From NCBI RefSeq assembly GCF_006937785.1, contig NZ_SJEE01000005.1, positions 62,001 through 126,000 of the forward strand: 64,000 bases of DNA, given 5' to 3'. Positions 17,539 to 26,705 of the stretch are shown here, piece by piece. Source of the DNA: Pseudanabaena sp. UWO311. Lineage in GTDB: Bacteria > Cyanobacteriota > Cyanobacteriia > Pseudanabaenales > Pseudanabaenaceae. A program made the position numbers and the translations under genes. How positions within the stretch are numbered: the first letter of the stretch is position 1; every line of letters starts with the position of its first letter. The notes beneath the pieces are model-generated. The model saw only the letters and a program-made list of their open reading frames with translations, searched no databases and had not been told where the DNA came from.

Positions 17539-17802
17539 ATGCTAAAACGCTTACGGGTTATGGTTAATACAGTAATTTTCGCTAAAACCAAAGCCAATAA
17601 ATTCTTTGCACGTGTTGTGATGTAACCCTTTTAAAGAATTTATTGAAGCTTGTTTGCTTGAAAAGTACTGTAAGTGTCATTTATCACTAACAGTCTATAA
17701 ATTTATATACATAGTATGATCATCAATCTCACATGATTTCGCCATTTAAGTGCGAAAATAAAGCTTAAGATAAAATCCAGTCATTTTAATCACCAATAGC
17801 CC

Positions 17803-18684
17803 GTGCCTGTTATTTCTAATCTACAAGTATGCTGTTTGGTGGATAAATCTAATGTCAGCCAAACTAAAGCTAGTCTTGCAAAGTTTCTGCCAGAGGATCG
17901 ATACACAATTACGGTTGTTTGCGAATTAGAAGCACTTGTAAGTTTATTAAAAAAAACGCAAAATGCCCAAGATTGTCTAGTTATATTTAAAAATGTGATT
18001 CGAGATGTCGAGGCTGTCATCGATCATCTTGGGATGTTAAACATTTTTATGCCTACGATACTAGTTCTAGAAGATCTTTATGAACACAGCGAAACTCCCT
18101 ATGAACAGAGCGAATCAAAAGATTTTTATCGAGCCAGTATTAGTATTAATCTTGCACAGCTTCAAGAACTGCCAACGATTATTGATCAGGCGATCGCCAC
18201 TTTTATTAAGATTTCGCCCCAAGTCAGACATCAAGTCTATGTCAATATTCCTGACAGTGATGCTTCTGAATCTTTAAGTGTGCAACAACAAAGGCTAGCT
18301 GATAAACTCAATGAGAGATTGGGGTATTTGGGGGTGTATTACAAACGCGATTCACGATTATTTCTGCGCAACCTATCTCAAGAAGATAGGAAAGAGTATC
18401 TTGATCGATTAAAAAACATATATAGGTCGATCATCCTAGAATACTTCTTAGAAAAGAATGAAGGTTTAAATCAAAAAATTGATGAATTTGTTAACCTCTC
18501 ATTTTTTGCCGATCTCTCCGTGTCACAGGTTCTAGAAATTCATATGGAACTGATGGACGAATTTGCTAAACAATTGAGGCTAGAAGGTCGAAACGATGAA
18601 ATTTTACTAGACTATCGAATTACGCTAATTGACATGATCGCCCACCTATGTGAGCTATACCGACGATCTATTCCTAGATCTTAA
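17803..18684 (+). CDS. kaiA: Circadian clock protein KaiA
   Basis: KaiA stimulates KaiC autophosphorylation by binding its C-terminal tail. The 293-residue length is that of full KaiA (about 284 in Synechococcus elongatus), with an N-terminal pseudo-receiver (VCCLVDKSNVSQTKASLA) and the C-terminal four-helix domain (LSQEDRKEYLDRLKNIYRSI, VSQVLEIHMELMDEFAKQL). The GTG start at 17803 is the only one that includes the complete pseudo-receiver. It is first of three clock genes, separated from kaiB by 212 bases that probably hold a separate kaiBC promoter, as is known in other cyanobacteria. Confidence 0.95.
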   Translation: MPVISNLQVCCLVDKSNVSQTKASLAKFLPEDRYTITVVCELEALVSLLKKTQNAQDCLVIFKNVIRDVEAVIDHLGMLNIFMPTILVLEDLYEHSETPYEQSESKDFYRASISINLAQLQELPTIIDQAIATFIKISPQVRHQVYVNIPDSDASESLSVQQQRLADKLNERLGYLGVYYKRDSRLFLRNLSQEDRKEYLDRLKNIYRSIILEYFLEKNEGLNQKIDEFVNLSFFADLSVSQVLEIHMELMDEFAKQLRLEGRNDEILLDYRITLIDMIAHLCELYRRSIPRS

Positions 18685-18896
18685 ACTCATCTTCAATACT
18701 ATTGAAATACTTATAAAGCTAAAGTAAATGTTTTTCCTGAGACACCCATCACAAAGCTTAAAACTCACGTATATACATATATTTTGATTTTGTCTACACT
18801 GTTTATGCTCATCTATGGCAGCCCAAATGCAAAGATTTATTTTCTAGAAGTTTAAGAGATACGTTACAAATAGTCGATGCAACCAAGATTAATGAA

Positions 18897-19196
18897 ATGA
18901 TTCGTAAAACCTACGTCCTAAAACTCTACGTCGCAGGCAACACGCCAAATTCGGTGAGAGCACTGAAAATGCTCAACGATATCCTTGAGAAAGAATTTCA
19001 AGGAGTTTATACATTGAAAGTCATTGATGTGCTTAAAAATCCGCAACTAGCTGAAGAAGATAAAATCCTTGCTACTCCAACCCTAGCAAAAGTTTTACCT
19101 CCGCCAGTTAGGAAAATTATTGGCGATCTGTCTGATCGTGAAAAAGTCTTAATCGGACTAGATTTACTATATGAGGAGTTAATTGGCAATGACTAG
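18897..19196 (+). CDS. kaiB: Circadian clock protein KaiB
   Basis: The 99-residue thioredoxin-like metamorphic protein that sequesters KaiA on phosphorylated KaiC. It shows the family start [19 protein letters not shown], the central [22 protein letters not shown] and [22 protein letters not shown]. The length is close to canonical KaiB. Its last eight bases overlap the kaiC start. Confidence 0.97.
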   Translation: MIRKTYVLKLYVAGNTPNSVRALKMLNDILEKEFQGVYTLKVIDVLKNPQLAEEDKILATPTLAKVLPPPVRKIIGDLSDREKVLIGLDLLYEELIGND

Positions 19197-20754
19197 CCCA
19201 TCAATTGAAAAAAATGATAACAACGATACTAAAAGACAAGAGCTAGGTGTACAAAAATTACGCACCATGATTGAAGGGTTAGATGACATCACTCACGGCG
19301 GCTTACCAAAGGGACGATCTACTCTAGTTAGTGGTACATCTGGTACTGGAAAGACTCTTTTGTCAATGCAGTTTCTCTATAACGGCATTACGGGCTTAGA
19401 TGAGCATGGTGTATTCGTTACTTTTGAAGAATCTCCATCTGACATTATTAAAAACGCCCATAGCTTTAATTGGGATCTCCAAAAACTGATCGATGAAGGA
19501 CGCTTATTTATCCTTGATGCTTCTCCTGATCCTGAAGGTCAAGAAGTAGTCGGAGATTTTGACCTGTCAGCCCTGATCGAGCGCATCCAATATGCAATTA
19601 TCAAGTACAAAGCAAAACGGATCTCCATTGATTCGATGACGGCGATCTTTCAGCAATATGACTCTCTAGGCTTAGTTCGTCGGGAAATATTTCGGATCGT
19701 GGCTCGCCTTAAGTCTCTGGGGGTAACCACTGTCATGACCACTGAGCGCGAGTTAGAGTATGGTCCTGTCGCAAGGTTTGGGGTAGAAGAATTTGTTTCC
19801 GATAATGTAATTATTTTAAGAAATGTCCTCGATGGAGAACGTCGCCATCGTACTGCCGAAATTCTTAAGCTGCGAGGGACAACCCACATGAAGGGCGAAT
19901 TCCCATTTACGATGACCAGCAAAGGTATTAACATATTCCCTCTGGGCGCAATGCGCCTCACCCAAAAGTCATCGAATACCAGAGTCTCTTCAGGTATCAC
20001 TACACTTGATGAAATGTGCGGTGGTGGCTATTTCAAAGATTCGATCATTCTTACTACTGGGGCAACTGGTACTGGTAAAACCCTGATGGTCAGTAAGTTC
20101 ATTGAAAATGGTTGCGAAAATGGCGAAAGGGCTATTTTGTTTGCCTATGAGGAGTCTCGCCAACAGCTTACGCGCAATGCTTCATCTTGGGGAACCGATT
20201 TCGACAAATGGGAGAGTTCTGGCTTACTAAAAATTATTTGTGTTTACCCTGAGTCCTCAGGATTGGAGGATCATTTGCAGGTAATTAAGTCTGAAATCGA
20301 AACATTTAAGCCATCGCGTATTGCGATCGATTCTCTTTCGGCATTGGCTAGAGGTGTAAGCAATAACACTTTCCGTCAATTCGTGATTGGCTTAACTGGC
20401 TATGTTAAGCAAGAAGAAATTACGGGCTTATTTACAAATACAACCGATCAGTTCATGGGTTCGCATTCAATTACAGAGTCACATATTTCGACGATTACAG
20501 ACACGATTATTCTGTTGCAATATGTAGAAATTCGTGGACAAATGTCGCGTGCAGTGAATGTGTTTAAGATGCGGGGATCGCGCCATGACAGCCGTATTCG
20601 CGAATATGTCATTACCGATGAAGGCGCACAAATCAAGGATTCATTCCAAGGATTTGAGCGGATTTTAAGTGGTTCACCAACACGAGTATCGGTGGATGAA
20701 AAATCGGAACTGTCGCGGATCATTCGAGGCGTATCAGTTGAACCTTTAGAATAA
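19189..20754 (+). CDS. kaiC: Circadian clock ATPase/kinase KaiC
   Basis: The 521-residue double-RecA clock oscillator. Walker A motifs are GTSGTGKT (residues 49-56, CI) and GATGTGKT (CII); the catalytic glutamates lie in TFEESPSD and AYEESR. The phosphosites are conserved in [14 protein letters not shown]434 and T435 correspond to S431/T432 and T429 to T426 of the Synechococcus protein. The C-terminal KaiA-binding tail is present. ATG 19189 has GAGGAG ten bases upstream and overlaps kaiB. A terminator follows at once. Confidence 0.98.
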   Translation: MTSPSIEKNDNNDTKRQELGVQKLRTMIEGLDDITHGGLPKGRSTLVSGTSGTGKTLLSMQFLYNGITGLDEHGVFVTFEESPSDIIKNAHSFNWDLQKLIDEGRLFILDASPDPEGQEVVGDFDLSALIERIQYAIIKYKAKRISIDSMTAIFQQYDSLGLVRREIFRIVARLKSLGVTTVMTTERELEYGPVARFGVEEFVSDNVIILRNVLDGERRHRTAEILKLRGTTHMKGEFPFTMTSKGINIFPLGAMRLTQKSSNTRVSSGITTLDEMCGGGYFKDSIILTTGATGTGKTLMVSKFIENGCENGERAILFAYEESRQQLTRNASSWGTDFDKWESSGLLKIICVYPESSGLEDHLQVIKSEIETFKPSRIAIDSLSALARGVSNNTFRQFVIGLTGYVKQEEITGLFTNTTDQFMGSHSITESHISTITDTIILLQYVEIRGQMSRAVNVFKMRGSRHDSRIREYVITDEGAQIKDSFQGFERILSGSPTRVSVDEKSELSRIIRGVSVEPLE

Positions 20755-20784
20755 AAAAAAGGAGCGCAATACGCTCCTTTTTTT
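20754..20784. terminator. Bidirectional terminator after kaiC
   Basis: GGAGCG/CGCTCC stem with 5-nt loop, flanked by A7 on the left and T7 on the right, between convergent kaiC and the pentapeptide-repeat gene. Confidence 0.9.
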
Positions 20785-20785
20785 A

Positions 20786-21277
20786 TTAACAGCCTAGAGA
20801 TTCGCGAGTATCAACACCTGTTTTAGAGTTGATACCAGATGCATTAATACAAAGCTTCTTTAATTGTTGAACATCTAACAGCGCATTGCTGAAATCAGCA
20901 CCTGTGACATCAACATTATCAAATGTCGATCGCAGCATGTTTGTATCGGCTAAGATTGCGTCACTCAAATCAACATTCTTAAATCTCGTGACATAGGCTA
21001 TTCCCGAACTAAAATCGCTTCCATGTAGATTGGCTCCATCTAATAAAACGCCATTGAAAAGTGCACCTCGTAAATCAGCATTTGTAAAATTTGCATTCTT
21101 TAAGGTAACGCTAGTAAACTCAGCCCGAATTAAGTTTTTTCCAGAGAAATCTTCACCTTCTGCTTTATTGAGGATTGAACCAGTGACACTAGAGGAGCTA
21201 GCGGCATGTACTGGCAATGGGTTTAAAAATAAGATTGTCGCTAGGATGATGCCAGTGATAAATCGCCAATATTTCAT
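20786..21277 (-). CDS. Secreted or lumenal pentapeptide-repeat protein
   Basis: A 163-residue protein with a signal peptide (FITGIILATILFLNPLPVHA, cleavage after HAA) and about fifteen pentapeptide units of A(D/N)LxX type (FTNADLRGALFNGVLLDGANL). The C-terminus has two cysteines (KLCINASGINSK and SLGC), the arrangement seen in thylakoid-lumen pentapeptide proteins such as TL15/TL17. A lumenal or periplasmic location is therefore likely; the exact function is unknown. Confidence 0.8.
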   Translation of the reverse strand: MKYWRFITGIILATILFLNPLPVHAASSSSVTGSILNKAEGEDFSGKNLIRAEFTSVTLKNANFTNADLRGALFNGVLLDGANLHGSDFSSGIAYVTRFKNVDLSDAILADTNMLRSTFDNVDVTGADFSNALLDVQQLKKLCINASGINSKTGVDTRESLGC

Positions 21278-21362
21278 GATTTACTGAGAATAGTTTAAGA
21301 TAGTTTTTCTTTTGTTAATAACTATTAAATCTCAATTATAGTCAGCCTTGTTAACTGTTCCT

Positions 21363-21421
21363 GCACAAAAACAAAAGAGAATGACGGCGCAAAGCGCCGT
21401 CATTCTCTTTTGTTTTTGTGC
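21363..21421. repeat. 28-bp perfect palindrome
   Basis: Left arm 21363-21390 pairs without mismatch with 21394-21421 around loop AAA; apex GGCGC-AAA-GCGCC. It lies between the phosphotransferase stop (minus strand) and the start of the pentapeptide gene, so it probably terminates the phosphotransferase. Confidence 0.8.
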
Positions 21422-21453
21422 ACAAAGCGTTGTAATTTGAGCCTTGCTATAAA

Positions 21454-22485
21454 TTAAAAAGGTTTCCAGTCAGGCGATCGCAACATCTTAAAATGCTCAA
21501 GACGTTGATGGAAGTAACTAGCATCAAGTTTGCTGTGATTGTGCACGATCGCGGATTTGACACTGATCGCCCATGACCAGATCTGCGCGGCTTGGATTAA
21601 GGGTTTCATGCAGTTTAACTCAATATCTTCAAGGGGCTGAGATGACTGATAGCCCTGCAAAAAAGCTTTGCGCACACTAGGACTGATGCCCGCCTGCAAA
21701 GTTACTTGCAAAAACTTGGCAATGTCAAATGCTCGCCAGCCATAACCGCATTGATCAAAATCAAATAGGGTGATCTCGTTGGTTTCTGTAAAATGCACAT
21801 TACCACTGTGCGGATCACCCCAACAGATGCTCCAAACAGGAAATTCTTTGGGTAAATGATGGATTTGCTCTTTGATATGGGCGATCGCATCGGTCATATA
21901 TGAACGTGCAGATCCCAGCAAAAATGGTGAAAGATCGTGAAGTGAGTCATCTAGTAAATAGTTGATCGTCAAATGAGGGCGATCGATATGACAGTTAAAG
22001 TTTTGGGCAGTGCCATGGAGCCTTGCTAAGGTCTCTCCTAATTTTTGCGCTTGTGCTTTATTCAGATCTCCCACAGCAACTTTACCTGCGGCATAAGTGA
22101 ATAAAGCAGCATAGCGTTTACCTTCAAGCGCTGGAATTTCAATCGCTAGTCGTCCATCATTAGTTGTGAGGGGATATGCGACAGGAATATAATTTTTGTG
22201 CAAAAAAGCTAATAATTCTAATTCAAATTCGATTTCTGCTTTAGAGCGCCAATGAGCGTGGGAAACCCTCAGGACATAACGGCGATCGCCTGCTTCTACT
22301 AGATAGATGTCGCTCAATCCCCGCATCCAGAATACACAACTGGTAATTTCACCAATGCCATAGCGGCACAGCACGCGATCCACCAATGCTTGAGGTGCAA
22401 GGGTGGAATAGGTGATGGGAAAAAGGTAATCTGACATACTGGAGACATGCTCTAGATTCCTATCCGCGACAGGCATAGCGATCAA
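21454..22485 (-). CDS. Aminoglycoside phosphotransferase-family (APH-type) kinase
   Basis: A 343-residue small-molecule kinase of the APH/choline kinase/homoserine kinase II fold. DIYLVEAGDRRYVLRVSHA holds the N-lobe strand and lysine, ICWGDPHSGNVHF is the catalytic loop (the usual H-G-D is W-G-D here) and ITLFDFDQCGYGWRAFDIA the metal-binding DFD. Resistance genes are only a minority of this family, so a metabolic substrate is more likely. A later start at MSDYLFPITYS would remove 16 residues. Confidence 0.82.
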   Translation of the reverse strand: MIAMPVADRNLEHVSSMSDYLFPITYSTLAPQALVDRVLCRYGIGEITSCVFWMRGLSDIYLVEAGDRRYVLRVSHAHWRSKAEIEFELELLAFLHKNYIPVAYPLTTNDGRLAIEIPALEGKRYAALFTYAAGKVAVGDLNKAQAQKLGETLARLHGTAQNFNCHIDRPHLTINYLLDDSLHDLSPFLLGSARSYMTDAIAHIKEQIHHLPKEFPVWSICWGDPHSGNVHFTETNEITLFDFDQCGYGWRAFDIAKFLQVTLQAGISPSVRKAFLQGYQSSQPLEDIELNCMKPLIQAAQIWSWAISVKSAIVHNHSKLDASYFHQRLEHFKMLRSPDWKPF

Positions 22486-22642
22486 TCAATTGGTAAATTT
22501 TTAGCTGTATCCAGATATAGCGCAGAGCAGGGATCAAAAGTGTTTACCAAAAACCAAAAGTCGTTTTTTATCGTTTGCTTTGACCAGATAGAAGCTGAAG
22601 CGCAAAGCACCACAGTTTCCATCTGAGGTATTCTTAAATACT

Positions 22643-23353
22643 ATGCAAAACTCCTCTACACCCCAACCCAATCCATCCGCAACCGAAATCATTGTCAACA
22701 TTAGCAATGAAAATGTGTCGCGTCGGGCGCGTGTACGTGAACACGTTAACCCATTAGCCAAAAAATACAGCGTTGCGATCGCGCCACCAGTCTGGGCAGA
22801 AGTTTATGCAGATTGCTCGAATCCACTCAGTTTGGATATTGGCTCGGCTAGGGGACGCTATATTTTGCAAATGGCACAACTCAAGCCTAATTGGAATTTT
22901 TTGGGTTTAGAAATTCGGGAGCCGCTAGTCGATCGCTGTAATGAAGTGCGCGACGAATTAGGTTTAAAAAATCTGCATTACATTTTTTGCAATGCCAATG
23001 TGTCGCTAGCAGGGCTATTAACTAAAGGCTCGCTGCATGAAGTCACAGTCCAATTTCCCGATCCTTGGTTTAAACGTCGCCAACAAAAACGCCGCGCCGT
23101 CCAACCTGAATTAGTCGCAACTTTAGCGGAGTTACTTGTGCCTAATGCTGATGTATTTTTGCAATCCGATGTGTTAGAAGTAGCCGAGGATATGCGCCAA
23201 CATTTCGATGCAAATGAGAATTTTATTAATCTTGCTGGGGCTGGAAATTTTGCCGATGATTCGATTTTCCCTAAACATATTCCCACCGAGCGCGAAAGTT
23301 CAGTAATCTCTCAAGGTCTGCCAGTTTATCGCGCCTATTTCAAACGAAAATAG
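22643..23353 (+). CDS. trmB: tRNA (guanine-N7-)-methyltransferase
   Basis: Methylates G46 in the tRNA variable loop with S-adenosylmethionine. The 236-residue protein has the SAM motif LDIGSARGRYIL, GLEIREPLVDRC, the VQFPDPWFKRRQQKRR signature of TrmB, LQSDVLEVAEDM, and the terminal PTERE motif. The N-terminal ~30 residues are an unconserved extension. Confidence 0.95.
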   Translation: MQNSSTPQPNPSATEIIVNISNENVSRRARVREHVNPLAKKYSVAIAPPVWAEVYADCSNPLSLDIGSARGRYILQMAQLKPNWNFLGLEIREPLVDRCNEVRDELGLKNLHYIFCNANVSLAGLLTKGSLHEVTVQFPDPWFKRRQQKRRAVQPELVATLAELLVPNADVFLQSDVLEVAEDMRQHFDANENFINLAGAGNFADDSIFPKHIPTERESSVISQGLPVYRAYFKRK

Positions 23354-23365
23354 ACTGTTTCTCAT

Positions 23366-23397
23366 AAAAAAAGGCGGTGCGAAGCACCGCCTTTTTT
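23366..23397. terminator. Bidirectional terminator after trmB
   Basis: Stem AAGGCGGTGC (to 23380) with GCACCGCCTT (from 23384) around GAA, flanked by A7 and T6, between convergent trmB and the VOC gene. Confidence 0.9.
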
Positions 23398-23399
23398 GA

Positions 23400-23780
23400 T
23401 TATTCATTGGGCTTCAGTGCATGAAACCCAATGGAATTCCCTTCTGTATCGAGAATCAGTCCGATAAAACCTGGGTCACCAATATCGGTTTTTGGCATAC
23501 AAACCTTGCCGCCATTGGATTCTACCCGTTCGAGTGCTTGCTCTAGGTTCTCAACAGTACCCAGATTCAGGTAGATCAAAGTACCTGTCGCTGAAGGCGT
23601 TAAGCGATCGCTTTTGACGATCGCACCACCAACACTTTCTCGATCCATAGGAAAGAAACCCTGTGGCTCTCCCATAAATTCTGCTTTTTGAATATCCACT
23701 GCCAGCACGGTGCTGTAAAAGGCGACTGCACGATCAAAGTCAGTCGCAGGGATCTCAAACCAGTTAATTGCATTCTGCAT
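23400..23780 (-). CDS. VOC-family (glyoxalase/bleomycin-resistance-like) protein
   Basis: A 126-residue vicinal-oxygen-chelate protein with one paired beta-alpha-beta-beta-beta module. INWFEIPATDFDRAVAFYSTVL opens it, and GFIGLILDTEGNSIGFHA closes it. The pattern is that of small single-module VOC proteins that dimerise to form the metal site. The substrate is unknown. Confidence 0.85.
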   Translation of the reverse strand: MQNAINWFEIPATDFDRAVAFYSTVLAVDIQKAEFMGEPQGFFPMDRESVGGAIVKSDRLTPSATGTLIYLNLGTVENLEQALERVESNGGKVCMPKTDIGDPGFIGLILDTEGNSIGFHALKPNE

Positions 23781-23925
23781 ACAAATTCTTTCTGAGCGAT
23801 AGGACTTCTACAGGTTACTTCAAGGCATATTGAGGGACAAGTTCCCTCAATACATCTTAACTTTTGAAAAACGTACAGATATCTTTTGAGAATCTAGCAA
23901 TTGCTATAGTAATAAAGCAAGGTTT

Positions 23926-23994
23926 GCTTAGGACATAAAACCAGAAGTGAGTTGCGGCGCTTCGCGCCGCAACTCACTTCTGGGATTTTGGTTT
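23926..23994. repeat. Nested palindrome, family NP1 (copy E)
   Basis: GCTTAGGACATAAAACC begins it as in the other copies; the inner stem is GAAGTGAGTTG with its complement and the apex GCGGCGC-TTC-GCGCCGC. The right outer arm reads GGGATTTTGGTTTC, so its outermost part has decayed. It lies in the 369-base gap before trpS, which has no gene. Confidence 0.75.
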
Positions 23995-24149
23995 CTACTA
24001 GCTAACTCTTTTTTTGCTATATTCTGACAATAAAAAAAACTTGCTAGGGCTTACCAACCGCCAAAAGTCTATACTTTCAGCTACTGGCAAGCCCTAAAAT
24101 TGAAGGGTAAGTTTTCTTGTTACATTTCAATCTATAGCAATATCTATAT

Positions 24150-25148
24150 TTAAATTGGTGGTAAATAACCCATTGCATCTTTAACAGCATTTAGGGTTTT
24201 AAAAGCAGTTTCAGATGCTTTTTCACGACCTTCTTTTAATACGCGATCAAGATAGCCAGACTCTTTTACTACTTCATCATACTTAGTTTGAATTGGCTCA
24301 AGATGCGCGATCGCTGCATCAGTCAACACAGTCTTAAAATCACCCCAACCGCGCCATGTCGCAGCCTCAGCTTGCACCTGTTCCTTAGTTTTATTCGCAA
24401 AAATCGCGTATAAGCCGAGGAGATTATTTGCTTCAGGGCGATCGCTATCATCAAAAGCTAACTCGCGCACCGCATCGGTTTTACATTTCTTGATTTTTTT
24501 AGCAATCTCATCGGGCTTATCCAGCACATGAATGCGACTCATTTCCGAAGGATCGGACTTAGACATTTTTTTTGTGCCATCGGTGAGGCTCATCACCCGC
24601 GCCCCTTCCTTGCGAATTAAGGGATTAGGCACTTTCAAAACTGGGGCAAACTGATCGTTAAATCTTCCCGCAATATCTCGTGTAAGTTCTAAATGCTGCT
24701 TCTGATCTTCACCAACAGGGACTAAATCGGCTTTATACAGCAAAATATCTGCTGCCATTAGTACGGGATAGTCCAGCAGACCCACACCCACATTTTCGCC
24801 TTGCTTGATCGCTTTTTCTTTAAATTGGATCATTCGCTCCAACCAGTTCAGCGGTGTGATGCAGTTGAGCAGCCAAGTTAACTCAGCATGTGCCGAAACA
24901 TGGGACTGTACAAAAATGGTGGAAATACTGGGATCAATGCCACAGGCGATATATAGGGCGGCAATGTCGCGGGTATTGCTAGCTAGAGTCTTCGGATCAT
25001 GGGGAACCGTGATCGCATGAAGATCAACCACACAAAAGAAATTTTCGTAATCAGCCTGAGTCTCTACCCAGTTGCGAATTGCCCCCAAATAATTGCCAAT
25101 GTGCAGATTGCCAGTCGGTTGTACGCCAGATAGAACTCGTTTTTGCAT
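24150..25148 (-). CDS. trpS: Tryptophan-tRNA ligase
   Basis: Class I aminoacyl-tRNA synthetase of 332 residues. The HIGH-type motif is GNLHIGNYLGAI, the KMSKS motif is KKMSKSDPS, and VPVGEDQKQHLELTRDIA is the tryptophan-pocket segment of bacterial TrpRS. The length matches the compact bacterial form. An AT-rich repeat region lies upstream. Confidence 0.97.
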   Translation of the reverse strand: MQKRVLSGVQPTGNLHIGNYLGAIRNWVETQADYENFFCVVDLHAITVPHDPKTLASNTRDIAALYIACGIDPSISTIFVQSHVSAHAELTWLLNCITPLNWLERMIQFKEKAIKQGENVGVGLLDYPVLMAADILLYKADLVPVGEDQKQHLELTRDIAGRFNDQFAPVLKVPNPLIRKEGARVMSLTDGTKKMSKSDPSEMSRIHVLDKPDEIAKKIKKCKTDAVRELAFDDSDRPEANNLLGLYAIFANKTKEQVQAEAATWRGWGDFKTVLTDAAIAHLEPIQTKYDEVVKESGYLDRVLKEGREKASETAFKTLNAVKDAMGYLPPI

Positions 25149-25197
25149 GGGATTTTTAAGATCATAGAGATAGCGCTTTGCGCTTCTCTTTATATTT

Positions 25198-25323
25198 AAA
25201 TTTAGACTACAGGTTGATAATGTATAACACCATAGAATGGGCGCGAAGCGCTCATTCTATAAATTTAGATTACAGGTTGATAATGTATAACACCATAGAA
25301 TGAGCGCTTCGCGCTCATTCTAT
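25198..25323. repeat. Two tandem 63-bp units with inverted hairpin loops
   Basis: Copies 25198-25260 and 25261-25323 are nearly identical (AAATTTAGA.TACAGGTTGATAATG...). Each ends in a hairpin GAATGrGCGC-loop-GCGCTCATTC; the loop is GAA in the first and TTC in the second. A third partial unit (from 25324) is the 3' end of the neighbouring minus-strand gene, from which the units appear to be duplicated. Confidence 0.85.
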
Positions 25324-25979
25324 ATATTTAGGTTACAGGTCGATAATGTGTTTACAGGAACAGGCGAAGGGAAAACGATCACTCGACAAAAAGGCAAGCT
25401 AACTTTTCCTAAATCCTGCTCAAAAGCTTTTGGTATTGTACCAATTAGCGTTTCGACTATACTCTTGCGCGGATCGGATGGCGCGACTTGATAGATCACA
25501 CTTAGGACATCATCAGGAAACCAAGCTCGAACAAGCATAAGTAGCTCTGGTGCTGTCAGAGCGCGATCGCGGTTATCAGGAGTTAATCTAATCCCCACTA
25601 AGCGATCGCTTTCAAAATAAATATTTGCAGTGAAACCTCTGACATAGACCAGATTGCGATCGGGCAATGCATACAAGCCCTCGCCACCTGGTTGCAACTG
25701 GTGCATCGTATATTCATCGCGATGAATCGTCGCGATCGCAGCCCAGTTATTGTCCTGAGCATATTTAAAAAACTGCGGTTCTAACATGCCCAAATGTAAA
25801 GTATCAGGCTGTAATGGTGGATGCGCTCTTGTCTGGAGACTGGGCAATGCTCTTACTGTGCCTAATTTTTGATTGCCAGCATCATTTGATCGCGCCGCAG
25901 GAGTAATAGCGATCGCACTGAAGAGGCTGGTAGCGATCGCCATACCAATAGATATACAAAAGTTGACTCTAATTGCCAT
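25320..25979 (-). CDS. Hypothetical secreted protein, 219 aa
   Basis: Not recognised. An N-terminal signal peptide (ISIGMAIATSLFSAIAITPAA) is followed by an exported domain containing YALPDRNLVYVRGFTANIYF, an acidic stretch DNRDRALTAPELLML and CRVIVFPSPVPV. The C-terminal residues (LSTCNLNI) are encoded by the same sequence that is duplicated as the 63-bp units just beyond the stop, so the native 3' end may be partly repeat-derived. Confidence 0.6.
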   Translation of the reverse strand: MAIRVNFCISIGMAIATSLFSAIAITPAARSNDAGNQKLGTVRALPSLQTRAHPPLQPDTLHLGMLEPQFFKYAQDNNWAAIATIHRDEYTMHQLQPGGEGLYALPDRNLVYVRGFTANIYFESDRLVGIRLTPDNRDRALTAPELLMLVRAWFPDDVLSVIYQVAPSDPRKSIVETLIGTIPKAFEQDLGKVSLPFCRVIVFPSPVPVNTLSTCNLNI

Positions 25980-26196
25980 ACATGCACCTATACAGCATTA
26001 CTGAAGATGGCTTAATTTTTCTGCCTCTACCTTAGCAAAAATTCTTGTTTGTTGTGGCAAAAGCCCAACAAACTAAACCTAAGAGATAGAGGTGATGCTT
26101 TGAATTACCTCTATCTCTTAGGTTTTTAAGATAAGGCGGTGTAGCGGTTTCATGCTATAGGTAGTAACTAATAGTTTCTTGGTATTTTGTTAGATC

Positions 26197-26568
26197 ATGT
26201 CCCTTAACCCTGAGTCAGAGTCCGATCGCGGGAAAAATAAAGCTTCCTCTAAAAGTTTTGAGGCAATGCGGAAATTTTCCGAAAAATATGCAAAGAATAC
26301 AGGCACATTCTTTTGTGTCGATCCTAGCGTAACTAATGCCGTTATTGAGGGCTTGGCTAAGCATAAAGAAGAGTTAGGCTCTCCTCTATGTCCCTGTCGC
26401 TATTATGAAGATAAGGAAGCTGAAGTCAAAGATACCTATTGGAACTGTCCTTGTGTGCCAATGCGCGAACGCAAAGAATGTCACTGTATGTTATTTCTGA
26501 CTGAAGACAATCCTTTTGTTGGCACGAAACAAGAACTCGAAGTAGTTGAAATTGTCTATGATGCCTAA
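26197..26568 (+). CDS. ftrC: Ferredoxin-thioredoxin reductase, catalytic chain
   Basis: Transfers electrons from photosystem I-reduced ferredoxin to thioredoxin through a 4Fe-4S cluster and a redox-active disulfide. The 123-residue protein has the diagnostic spacing CPC-X16-CPC-X8-CHC (CPCRYYED, CPCVPMRER, CHCMLF). The N-terminal ~25 residues are polar and variable. The variable chain (ftrV) is not in this window. Confidence 0.97.
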   Translation: MSLNPESESDRGKNKASSKSFEAMRKFSEKYAKNTGTFFCVDPSVTNAVIEGLAKHKEELGSPLCPCRYYEDKEAEVKDTYWNCPCVPMRERKECHCMLFLTEDNPFVGTKQELEVVEIVYDA

Positions 26569-26571
26569 CCT

Positions 26572-26606
26572 AAAAGAACAAAATGGCTGCGCTATTTTGT
26601 TCTTTT
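26572..26606 (+). terminator. Hairpin terminator after ftrC
   Basis: AAAAGAACAAAATGGC pairs with GCTATTTTGTTCTTTT around TGC with one mismatch. Confidence 0.75.
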
Positions 26607-26615
26607 AATACCCTT

Positions 26616-26659
26616 ATACCAATTCACAGAAGTGTCACCACACTTTGCTCAATTGGTGT
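26616..26659. repeat. Short ATACCAATT...AATTGGTGT inverted repeat (NP2-related)
   Basis: ATACCAATTCACAGAAGTGT and ACACTTTGCTCAATTGGTGT are imperfect inverse copies, matching the second hairpin of the NP2 family without its first hairpin. Confidence 0.5.
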
Positions 26660-26666
26660 AAATCCT

Positions 26667-26705
26667 AAAAAATAGAGGTGATGCAAAGCATCACCTCTAT
26701 TTTTT
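26667..26705. terminator. Bidirectional hairpin terminator
   Basis: Perfect 18-bp stem (26667-26684 with 26688-26705), apex GATGC-AAA-GCATC, overlapping the stop codon of the minus-strand ComFB-type gene. Confidence 0.8.

Noticed and set aside
18685-18896. tRNA or small RNA between kaiA and kaiB
   Set aside because: No cloverleaf or terminator; it most likely holds the kaiBC promoter. I found no tRNA anywhere in the window by eye.
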